Below, piece by piece: positions 1-7,122 of a stretch of 64,000 nucleotides of DNA. The stretch comes from Brevibacillus laterosporus DSM 25 (GTDB taxonomy: Bacteria; Bacillota; Bacilli; Brevibacillales; Brevibacillaceae). Numbering within the stretch: the stretch's first letter is position 1; each line of letters opens with the position of its first letter. The stretch is from the NCBI RefSeq assembly GCF_002706795.1, contig NZ_CP017705.1, positions 62,001-126,000 on the forward strand. Direction: 5' to 3'. The notes under the pieces are model-generated. The model had not been told where the DNA came from and did no database searches. It was given only the letters and a program-made list of their open reading frames with translations. Both the position numbers and the translations under genes were made by a program.

Positions 1-204
1 GTGCTTTTAATCACACATAGCATTGACGAAGCCATTTTTTTATCCGATAAAATCTATGTACTCACAGCAAAGCCAGCCCAAGTAGCTGCCACAATTTCGG
101 TACCATTTGAACGACCTCGTCGGGAAAAAATGCTGTTATCTCCAGAGTTTCTGCTTGTGAAGGAAGAAATCTTAACGCTGTTACGTCATTCTCAGCAAGC
201 ATAA
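1..204 (+). CDS. ABC transporter ATP-binding protein, C-terminal fragment (SsuB/TauB type)
   Basis: Only the last 67 residues are in the window; the 5' part lies off the left edge. The fragment starts with the H-loop region (LITHSIDEA) and continues with SDKIYVLTAKPAQV. This is typical of ATPases that energise nitrate, sulfonate, taurine or thiamine-precursor importers. The Walker A, Walker B and signature motifs would be upstream, so the substrate cannot be inferred. The stop is TAA at 202-204 and a strong intrinsic terminator follows within 10 bases, so this is the last gene of its operon. The family call is good; the transported compound is unknown. Confidence 0.8.
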   Translation: MLLITHSIDEAIFLSDKIYVLTAKPAQVAATISVPFERPRREKMLLSPEFLLVKEEILTLLRHSQQA

Positions 205-212
205 TGAAGTAT

Positions 213-256
213 AACTCGGCTATTGCTACTCACATATGCGATAAGCCGAGTTTTTA
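213..256 (+). terminator. Rho-independent terminator after the ABC ATPase gene
   Basis: An inverted repeat AACTCGGCT (213-221) / AGCCGAGTT (244-252) is followed by a T-run. It ends the plus-strand operon entering from the left and separates it from the convergent bps-type pair. Confidence 0.85.
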
Positions 257-269
257 CATTACAGCCCCA

Positions 270-842
270 TCATTCTCTCTGTTTTCTCACTGGAAAAAAT
301 CTCCCTTTCTCCTTCATCCATGCTTCATACTTATATGCTTTTTGCAAAGCTTGTTCCTCTGCTGAAATCCGAACGCTTACTATCATGGCGTTGGCTACTG
401 TAAAGATTAATGCTGTTTTCCAAGCACCAAATGTAAGAGGGAGCATTCCTACTTCTATGAATACAACCAAGTAGTTTGGATGACGGATGTAGCGATAAGG
501 ACCTCGAACAATCGGGTTTTTTCCGTCTAAAACAAAGATCCTTGTATTCCAAAAATGTCCCAAACTTCGAATGCTCCAGATTCTTAGTATCTGGGCGAGA
601 CAAAATACGCAAAATGGCCAAAAGTAAAATGGAATAGAATCAGTAGATACTCGAAGCAGTACCTCACCAATCAAGCTAATGAAAAAACCTACATGTAAAC
701 TCACAATCCATTTGTAATGCCCGGCAGCTACCTCATATCCTCCTGCTTCCTTCATATAGCGCGCATTTCTTCTTGCTATCACCAACTCGATACAACGTTG
801 GAAAATTACGATCACAAGCACCAGCATAAAAACAGTTACCAT
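270..842 (-). CDS. bpsB: Isoprenylcysteine carboxyl methyltransferase-like membrane protein (BpsB-like)
   Basis: A 190-residue integral membrane protein of the ICMT/phospholipid methyltransferase family. It has several hydrophobic segments and the conserved C-terminal block VRGPYRYIRHPNYL followed by a Glu (FIEVGML), the SAM-binding signature of the family. Its ATG overlaps the end of the upstream type III polyketide synthase gene by 7 bases, so the two are translationally coupled. In Bacillus subtilis the equivalent pair (BpsA/BpsB) makes alkylpyrones and methylates them to methyl ethers. By analogy this protein probably O-methylates the product of its neighbour at the membrane. The exact substrate is inferred, not seen. 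Confidence 0.82.
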   Translation of the reverse strand: MVTVFMLVLVIVIFQRCIELVIARRNARYMKEAGGYEVAAGHYKWIVSLHVGFFISLIGEVLLRVSTDSIPFYFWPFCVFCLAQILRIWSIRSLGHFWNTRIFVLDGKNPIVRGPYRYIRHPNYLVVFIEVGMLPLTFGAWKTALIFTVANAMIVSVRISAEEQALQKAYKYEAWMKEKGRFFPVRKQRE

Positions 843-1894
843 TCCAACAACACCTGCTCACAAGAAAATCCAGGTCCAAGAGCTAAAAGCAATCCTATTT
901 CTCCTCGCTGATGTTCTTCTCTCATCTCTCTTTCTAACACAAATAGGACGGTACAAGAAGACATATTCCCGTGATCTCGTAGTACCTCTTTTGCATGGCG
1001 CAACCTATCTGGTGGCAGTTGAAGGGCCTGCTCATAGGCTTGTAGAACCTTACTTCCCCCTGGGTGAGCAATTATGTGATCAATACGACAATGAGCCCGT
1101 CCTTCCCTTCTCAGGAAACTCTCCATCTCCGGCTTGATTTTATCTTTTACAAGTGACGGAATGTCTTTAGAAAAGACTACCCGCAAGCCTTCTTCCCTCA
1201 CATCCCATCCCATAACATCAACTGTATCCCGCCAGATAGTTGAATGTGTTGACAAAATAGCAGGTGAATGATCATGTACTTTTTGCTTATCTCCGTACAG
1301 CAATGCAGCAGCAGCCCCATCTGCAAACAAACTGGTGGCTATTAGGTTACTTTTACTTCGATCTCCATGTATAAAGGTTAAACCACACAATTCGACGCAA
1401 CAGACAAGTACACGTTCCGTTGGATGTGCTTTCGCAAACGCATATCCTTTGGCTAATCCTGCTGCTCCTCCTGCACATCCTAGTCCCCATACAGGTGTTC
1501 GCTTCAAATTTGAGCGAAACGGTAATCGATTGAATAAGAGTGCGTCTAGGCTAGGGCTAGCTATCCCTGTTGAGCTGACCATTACCACATGATCTATCGT
1601 GTCAGCTGAAACTCCAGCTTTCTCTAAACACTGTTCAATTGCACGCACACTTAATTCTAATGCTTGCTGCACGTATAACCGATTTTTTTCTGCCCAATCA
1701 TGCGGCTGTTCGAACCACTCTAGCGGAGTGGCGAAGCTTCTATTTTCAATTTCTGCTGATTCAAATACATGTAATAGACGATCGATATCAGAAAAATGCT
1801 CTTGAAAGAAACGACGCGAGAATTCCTTACTCTCCTGCTTCGTAATAATATAGTGTGGACTTGCTGTGCCGATTGATACGATTCGCGGCATCAT
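836..1894 (-). CDS. bpsA: Type III polyketide synthase (chalcone synthase-like, BpsA-like)
   Basis: 352 residues, normal length for a bacterial type III PKS. The Cys-His-Asn triad is visible: Cys in WGLGCAGGAAG (near residue 142), His in IIAHPGGSKVL and Asn in DHGNMSSCTVL. The enzyme should condense a long-chain acyl-CoA with malonyl-CoA to give alkylpyrones or alkylresorcinols. The overlapping methyltransferase-like gene downstream supports a BpsA role. The ATG at 1894 is preceded by a purine-rich stretch. About 260 bases separate it from the divergent brnQ gene, leaving room for two promoters. Confidence 0.9.
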   Translation of the reverse strand: MMPRIVSIGTASPHYIITKQESKEFSRRFFQEHFSDIDRLLHVFESAEIENRSFATPLEWFEQPHDWAEKNRLYVQQALELSVRAIEQCLEKAGVSADTIDHVVMVSSTGIASPSLDALLFNRLPFRSNLKRTPVWGLGCAGGAAGLAKGYAFAKAHPTERVLVCCVELCGLTFIHGDRSKSNLIATSLFADGAAAALLYGDKQKVHDHSPAILSTHSTIWRDTVDVMGWDVREEGLRVVFSKDIPSLVKDKIKPEMESFLRREGRAHCRIDHIIAHPGGSKVLQAYEQALQLPPDRLRHAKEVLRDHGNMSSCTVLFVLEREMREEHQRGEIGLLLALGPGFSCEQVLLEW

Positions 1895-2153
1895 TTCTCC
1901 TACTTTCCGTTGTTTTCCTTTTATTCTTTCCCAAAGGCTTTCCCTTATGTAAATAAAGTGGTAACATCAGGAAAAACAACTCGAAACAATTCGTAATAGT
2001 ATAAACCTTCAAACAAAAGAGTGGGAATTATCAATAAAAACAGATTTTATTCACAAAACGGTAACATTATTAAAAAAATTAACACGTATGCTTTTTTCAA
2101 TGTGTGATAAATTAATTGAATAAGAAATCTATTGCAAGGAGTCTACCTACCTT

Positions 2154-3500
2154 ATGAAACAAAAGCAATTATCAAAGAAAGAAACAGTCACAATTGGATT
2201 GATGCTGTTTGCTCTATTTTTCGGAGCAGGCAATATGATATTTCCTCCTTTACTAGGACAAACGGCTGGGACAAGCGTCTGGATAGCCATTCTCGGATTT
2301 GTATTAACTGGAGTAGGTCTTCCTATCTTAGCAGTTGCTGCCACCGCAACAACATCAGGCGATTTAAAGGTTATTGCAGGTCGGGTTCATCCGCTATTCG
2401 GTATTATTTTTCCTACTCTAATATATCTTGCTATTGGTCCTTTTTTTGGAATTCCGCGAACAGCTAGCGTTGCCTATGAGATTGGTCTTAGTCCTTTGCT
2501 GTCGGACTCTCTAAAGGGAAGCAGCTTACCTTTGCTTTTATATTCGATCGTCTATATGGCAATTACGTTCTGGCTATGTCTGAATCCTACAAAGTTGGTC
2601 GATCGCATCGGAAAAGTCTTAACACCCACACTATTGCTAATTATCGCAATATTGTTTGTTCGGAGTATTTTTAAGCCGTTAGGTGATTTTCCTGTACCTT
2701 CAGAAGCCTACATGAACAATGCATTTTTCAAGGGATTCCTCGAAGGTTATCTAACTATGGATACATTAGGTGCCTTAGTTTTCGGAATTGTCGTGATTTC
2801 TTCTATACAAAGTCGAGGAATTACGGATAAAAAGAGCATTACCATGGCTACAGTTAAAGCAGGTTCCATTGCCGGAGTTGCCTTAGCCCTTGTATATATG
2901 GCTTTAGCATATTTGGGAGCTGGTAGCTCTATATTAGGTGTCTCTACTAATGGTGGCCAAATTTTAACAACGGTTGTAGCCTATTTGTTTGGACAATCGG
3001 GCGTCGTGTTGCTTGGCACCGCTATTACCTTAGCATGCTTAACAACTTCGATTGGGCTTATTACAGCGTGCGGTCAATTTTTCTCTACTCTTATTCCTGC
3101 CTTGAGCTATAAAGTTGCAATTAGCATTTTATGTGTATTTAGCTTAATAGTTGCTAACTTAGGTTTAAATCAAATTATTTCTTACTCAGTACCTGTCTTG
3201 GCCGGATTATATCCAATTGCAATCGTACTGATCCTTTTATCTCTGATTCATAAACAAATAAAAGGATATAAAGAGGTATATGTATATAGTGTTCTGCTCG
3301 CTGGAATCATTAGTCTAGTGGATTGCTTGCATGCCTTTGGTTTTACCTTGGGTAAGATTACAGAATGGTTGCAAATTCTTCCTTTATATTCAGTTGGAAT
3401 CGGCTGGGTTATTCCAGCGATTCTAGGAGCGATTATCGGTTATATAGTAGGTTCATTGAAATCTCAAGATCGCGTGAATCCTTCCACTCAAACCGATTAA
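2154..3500 (+). CDS. brnQ: Branched-chain amino acid:cation symporter
   Basis: A 448-residue, very hydrophobic protein with about 12 membrane segments. It begins with a basic cytoplasmic tail and the family hallmark FALFFGAGNMIFPPLLG. Members of the LIVCS family import Leu, Ile and Val with Na+ or H+. AAGGAG lies about 12 bases before the ATG at 2154. The gene stands alone, divergent from the bps-type pair and convergent with the AAA+ gene, and a shared hairpin terminator closes it. I see no T-box or other leader structure upstream. Confidence 0.92.
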   Translation: MKQKQLSKKETVTIGLMLFALFFGAGNMIFPPLLGQTAGTSVWIAILGFVLTGVGLPILAVAATATTSGDLKVIAGRVHPLFGIIFPTLIYLAIGPFFGIPRTASVAYEIGLSPLLSDSLKGSSLPLLLYSIVYMAITFWLCLNPTKLVDRIGKVLTPTLLLIIAILFVRSIFKPLGDFPVPSEAYMNNAFFKGFLEGYLTMDTLGALVFGIVVISSIQSRGITDKKSITMATVKAGSIAGVALALVYMALAYLGAGSSILGVSTNGGQILTTVVAYLFGQSGVVLLGTAITLACLTTSIGLITACGQFFSTLIPALSYKVAISILCVFSLIVANLGLNQIISYSVPVLAGLYPIAIVLILLSLIHKQIKGYKEVYVYSVLLAGIISLVDCLHAFGFTLGKITEWLQILPLYSVGIGWVIPAILGAIIGYIVGSLKSQDRVNPSTQTD

Positions 3501-3579
3501 TATAGATGCTTCTAACAATAAGTACCAACGCGATTAGTAAAGGAACGATTTCCTCTTCGCTTCTCATATATTCAGTAAA

Positions 3580-3616
3580 AAAAGACAGGGGTACGCTCAC
3601 AGGTCCCTGTCTTTTT
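3580..3616. terminator. Bidirectional terminator between brnQ and the AAA+ gene
   Basis: The arms AAAAAGACAGGG and CCCTGTCTTTTT enclose a short loop. There is a T-run on both strands, so the hairpin can serve both convergent genes. Confidence 0.85.
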
Positions 3617-3619
3617 CCA

Positions 3620-6073
3620 TCATTTTGTCGATAACATACGCTCAATAGCTTTACTAAAATCTTCCCATGTCAGTAAGCTTAAATCCTCTTTTGTCCAATC
3701 TGACTTTTCTTCTGCTGCTAGTCGTAATGCCTGCTCCTGCATTGCTTCTTGCACCATATTTTTAGCAAAACGCCCATTACCTTTGATTCTTCCCTGTTCA
3801 CTCCACGTTCCTAATTGCTCTGCTAGGCGTTCTTGCGTTTCATCCGTTACCTCATAGCTATTGTCCTGAATAAATTGTGTAATAATCGATAAAAGCTCGG
3901 AAGCTGTATAATCGGGGAATCGGAAATACTTTTTAAACCGTGAGGAAAGACCTGGGTTGCTATCGATAAATTTTTGCATATCGTATGGATAACCTGCTAG
4001 GACAACAACCAAATTTTCACCGTGCTTGCTTATCTCTTCAACCAGCGTATTCACAGCCTCTTGCCCGTAATCATTTTCACTAGAAGACATCAATGCATAG
4101 GCTTCATCAATAAATAAGACACCACCTAGAGCCTCTTTAATTTTCCGCTTAGTCTTACTTGCTGTCTGCCCAACATAGTTTGCCACAAGATCAGCACGAC
4201 CAACTGTTACGAGATGCCCTCGCTTGAGGTAGCCTACTTCTTGTAATATTTGTGCATATAATTGTGCTACCGTCGTTTTTCCTGTTCCTGGATTACCCGT
4301 AAACACAGCATGCAATTCGACAGGAACAGCTGGCAAACCATTTTCTTGACGCGAACGCTGAATAGACACAAATGCAGCCACCTTGGTTAATTCAGCTTTC
4401 ATTTCCACAAGTCCTATCATTTGATCCAATCGTTGTTTTGCGGAAAGATTATTGATTTTTACTTCTTTACACGATGAATTGGCTTCTACATCAACTGGTG
4501 TAAGGATTGTAAAATCAGGAATTCTAATTACTTCTGTATCGACTACATGACTCCCTTTGGCAAAGATAGCATCTAAAATGATATTCTTGGCAGTACGAGC
4601 ATTCCCAAAGGTTTCATCAACCCTCTCTTTCTCTAAGCGCTGCTGAATAGAAATTTTAGTATCAGGACGTAGAATGAAATCATTACGCTCTGCCACTTGC
4701 TCGGCTACTTGTAATAACTCATCTGTCGTAAAGTCAGGCAACGTAAAGTGATTACTTTCCGGGAAACGACTTCGTAAACCAGGGTTTGCCCGTAGGAAGT
4801 TTCGCATCTCTTCTGGATACCCTGCTAATATGAGTACGAACTTACCACTATACTCACCGCTTGTCATTGCAGAAACAAGCGTATCAATCACAACCTGCCC
4901 GTAATCACTATCGCTGGACTCTGCTCGTTTTAAGCTGTAGGCTTCATCAATAAACAAAACACCGCCTACCGCTTTTTTAATCACTTCCATCGTTCTTTGT
5001 TCTGATTGACCTACATATGCACCCACTAACTGAGATCGATCAACTTCTATTACTTCTGCCCGTTCTAATAAGCCTAATTCATGATAAAGTGTGGCTAAAA
5101 GGCGTGCCAATGTCGTTTTCCCCGTACCAGGATTCCCCATTAATACAGCGTGTAATTCCAATGGATCGGCCAACTCCCAGCCCTTTTCTGTACGGATTCG
5201 CTGGTACTGTAAAAATTGCGCGAGTTGCTTTACCCTCTTTTTCATATCGGTTAAACCCACTAATTGATCAATTTGTTCCATCGCTGGAATATGATCTTGT
5301 AAGTCTACTTCTGCTTGTGTAGGTGTGAGTTGTTCACGAATTGATTGCTCAATCTCCTGCAATTTTTTATTGGCTTGCTGAAGTCGAGCCAACAATTCGG
5401 AAGAGTAAAATAATCCTTGTACGGAGTCGGCATACTTCTGCGCCTCCTTATGCAACAAGATTAATGCTTCCTCTAGCTCCAATGTACCCTCACGCAAAGA
5501 CTTATATTTTTGCTGAAGTAGGGTATTCATAGAAAGCTGGGCAGCTTGCGTACCTGCTTGTAACATATCCTCCCAATTAACCAAATCGTCAAGACGTTCT
5601 TGAATCTGGATAACGAATTGAGCCGTCACTTTTTTGCGTGTAGCTGCATTGTCAGTCTCGCGAATAGTAGGAAATTGAGCTGTTTCTTTTAAGGATTGCA
5701 ATAAAGAATGCAGATATATTTCTGCTTGTAAAGAAGCTGCTTGTTGGTTATCTGGATCCAATTTCCTCGCTTTTTTTAGCCATTCCTCTACCAACGAAAT
5801 TTGCTGTGTCTTCCTCCAACGTATCTGAGCTAGGATAGTAAGTACTGTTGCCTCTGCTTGATCCAGTTCAATTTGATCTGCTCCTACCATCTGTTTTTGC
5901 TCTTTCTCATCGTCAGAATCCTGTTTGAGAATATGTAGTAGTTGTTCTCGTTTTTCTTCTATATATTGCAAGGTATGAATTGCCTCTACTTCTGTCACAA
6001 GCAACGAATTTCCATCTGTTTTTTGCCATTCTTTCACTTTATCTATCCATGTTTGCTCTTCTCTTATATTCAT
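3620..6073 (-). CDS. Tandem CbxX/CfqX-type AAA+ ATPase (SpoVK/EccA family)
   Basis: 817 residues. The first ~265 are helical, polar and possibly TPR- or coiled-coil-like, with no recognisable motif. Two AAA+ modules follow. Module 1 has Walker A GNPGTGKTTLARL and Walker B GGVLFIDEAYSL; module 2 has GNPGTGKTTVAQL and GGVLFIDEAYAL. The related sporulation protein SpoVK has a single module of about 320 residues, so this is a duplicated version with an added N-terminal region. Family members act as remodelling ATPases in sporulation, Rubisco activation or type VII secretion. No ESX genes are nearby, so the partner is unknown. GGAGG about 11 bases before the ATG supports the start. Confidence 0.85.
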   Translation of the reverse strand: MNIREEQTWIDKVKEWQKTDGNSLLVTEVEAIHTLQYIEEKREQLLHILKQDSDDEKEQKQMVGADQIELDQAEATVLTILAQIRWRKTQQISLVEEWLKKARKLDPDNQQAASLQAEIYLHSLLQSLKETAQFPTIRETDNAATRKKVTAQFVIQIQERLDDLVNWEDMLQAGTQAAQLSMNTLLQQKYKSLREGTLELEEALILLHKEAQKYADSVQGLFYSSELLARLQQANKKLQEIEQSIREQLTPTQAEVDLQDHIPAMEQIDQLVGLTDMKKRVKQLAQFLQYQRIRTEKGWELADPLELHAVLMGNPGTGKTTLARLLATLYHELGLLERAEVIEVDRSQLVGAYVGQSEQRTMEVIKKAVGGVLFIDEAYSLKRAESSDSDYGQVVIDTLVSAMTSGEYSGKFVLILAGYPEEMRNFLRANPGLRSRFPESNHFTLPDFTTDELLQVAEQVAERNDFILRPDTKISIQQRLEKERVDETFGNARTAKNIILDAIFAKGSHVVDTEVIRIPDFTILTPVDVEANSSCKEVKINNLSAKQRLDQMIGLVEMKAELTKVAAFVSIQRSRQENGLPAVPVELHAVFTGNPGTGKTTVAQLYAQILQEVGYLKRGHLVTVGRADLVANYVGQTASKTKRKIKEALGGVLFIDEAYALMSSSENDYGQEAVNTLVEEISKHGENLVVVLAGYPYDMQKFIDSNPGLSSRFKKYFRFPDYTASELLSIITQFIQDNSYEVTDETQERLAEQLGTWSEQGRIKGNGRFAKNMVQEAMQEQALRLAAEEKSDWTKEDLSLLTWEDFSKAIERMLSTK

Positions 6074-6165
6074 CGTTATATAGTCCTCCGTTATCTGCTC
6101 CCTTTCCTTGTTGTATCACTTTTTTAACTAAAAAGAAAGGGGATAACTGATCAGCTCTTTTACCC

Positions 6166-6208
6166 ACAACAAAAACCCGGCTTATCCTTCACTCCGGGCT
6201 TCTGTTGT
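6166..6208 (-). terminator. Intrinsic terminator after the 6295-6624 gene
   Basis: On the minus strand, ACAACAGAAGCCCGG pairs with CCGGGTTTTTGTTGT around a 13-base loop. It lies downstream of the small unknown gene. Confidence 0.75.
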
Positions 6209-6294
6209 ACAATACATAACCGTTCTGTAGAAAGCAATCACTTTCATCTATTCATGCTTGTTTGTGTGTGCTCAAAATGCCGCATATCACATTA

Positions 6295-6624
6295 TTATAG
6301 TTGCAAATTTCCCATTTCGATATCAGACTCCATATGCGCTAATGCTGCTGGGAATACATCCTGCTCAGATTCAGCATATATTTTAAATGAGCTGACAATC
6401 TTTACTCCACTACGCACCTGTACATCATATTGAGAATCTCCATCATATGTCGTTGCAAAATGAAATTCTCTTCCGTTTACGTTCATACTTTTTTCCACGA
6501 TAATCACCTCAGCTTTAGTTTGTCCAGCTTTGAAAAAAGCATTACGACTTCCCTTACCTTTGTTCTGAGTAACTAATGAAAGGAGTTCATTCCCCCGGAA
6601 ATAAGCTATTTTTCTATCGTACAT
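6295..6624 (-). CDS. Small protein of unknown function
   Basis: About 109 residues if it starts at the ATG at 6624. It is soluble, mixed alpha/beta, and has no signal peptide or motif I recognise. The frame stays open to a TTG at 6654, but that codon lies inside a hairpin that looks like the terminator of the preceding gene, so the ATG at 6624 is the more likely start. No strong ribosome binding site is visible before it. A good terminator downstream supports a real transcript. Function not assigned. Confidence 0.55.
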   Translation of the reverse strand: MYDRKIAYFRGNELLSLVTQNKGKGSRNAFFKAGQTKAEVIIVEKSMNVNGREFHFATTYDGDSQYDVQVRSGVKIVSSFKIYAESEQDVFPAALAHMESDIEMGNLQL

Positions 6625-6625
6625 T

Positions 6626-6659
6626 GCAAAAGCCGCTGTCCACGGTTTGGACAACGGCT
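6626..6659 (-). terminator. Hairpin terminator after the 6694-7023 gene
   Basis: AGCCGTTGTCCA pairs with TGGACAGCGGCT around a 5-base loop and is followed by only four T residues on the minus strand. The stem is long but the T-run is short. It abuts the likely start codon of the next gene. Confidence 0.65.
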
Positions 6660-6693
6660 TATTTGCTTTACTACCTCTTGTGCTCTGTCTTTT

Positions 6694-7023
6694 TTATACC
6701 ATTGAAAAATCCTTTATATTGGTTCGTTGCGTTAATTCTTTTCCTGACGGCAATGTAACGTACACAAGGCCTTGGCTCTCTTCTTCATTCGTCCAGGCAA
6801 AATCAAACGTCACGAGTTTCTTCTCGAACGCTTGCTCTTCCTCAAATTCCTCTAACATTAATCGTAACGTCTCAGGATGCAAAGGTACAGAAATTGATTC
6901 CCCTGACTGACTCGGAATTGATAGATATTTTAAAGCATCTTCAAAATACATTACGGTATCAAGCAATAATGATACCTGTTGCCAGTTCAATTCACTTGTA
7001 AACCGCTCAAATGGTTTTAACAT
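6694..7023 (-). CDS. Small acidic protein of unknown function
   Basis: 109 residues, acidic and soluble, with no membrane segment. It begins MLKPFERFTSELNWQQVS and has an acidic central helix (LEEFEEEQAFEKK). I do not recognise the family. AAGGG lies about 11 bases upstream of the ATG. It sits about 100 bases downstream of parC, with no clear terminator between, so it may be read as the tail of the parE-parC transcript. The hairpin at 6626-6659 ends it. Confidence 0.6.
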   Translation of the reverse strand: MLKPFERFTSELNWQQVSLLLDTVMYFEDALKYLSIPSQSGESISVPLHPETLRLMLEEFEEEQAFEKKLVTFDFAWTNEEESQGLVYVTLPSGKELTQRTNIKDFSMV

Positions 7024-7122
7024 TTCTCCGTCATCCCTTCAATGATGTTCCCGTATAAGGATTTCTCTTGGCTGCTAATCTTAGTTGGATGAAAAAGTAA
7101 TCGTTTGTATTGCTGACTCCAT

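Noticed and set aside
1827..2012. Open frame overlapping the start of the type III PKS gene
   Set aside because: Overlaps a strong gene in another frame and has no ribosome binding site or family features.
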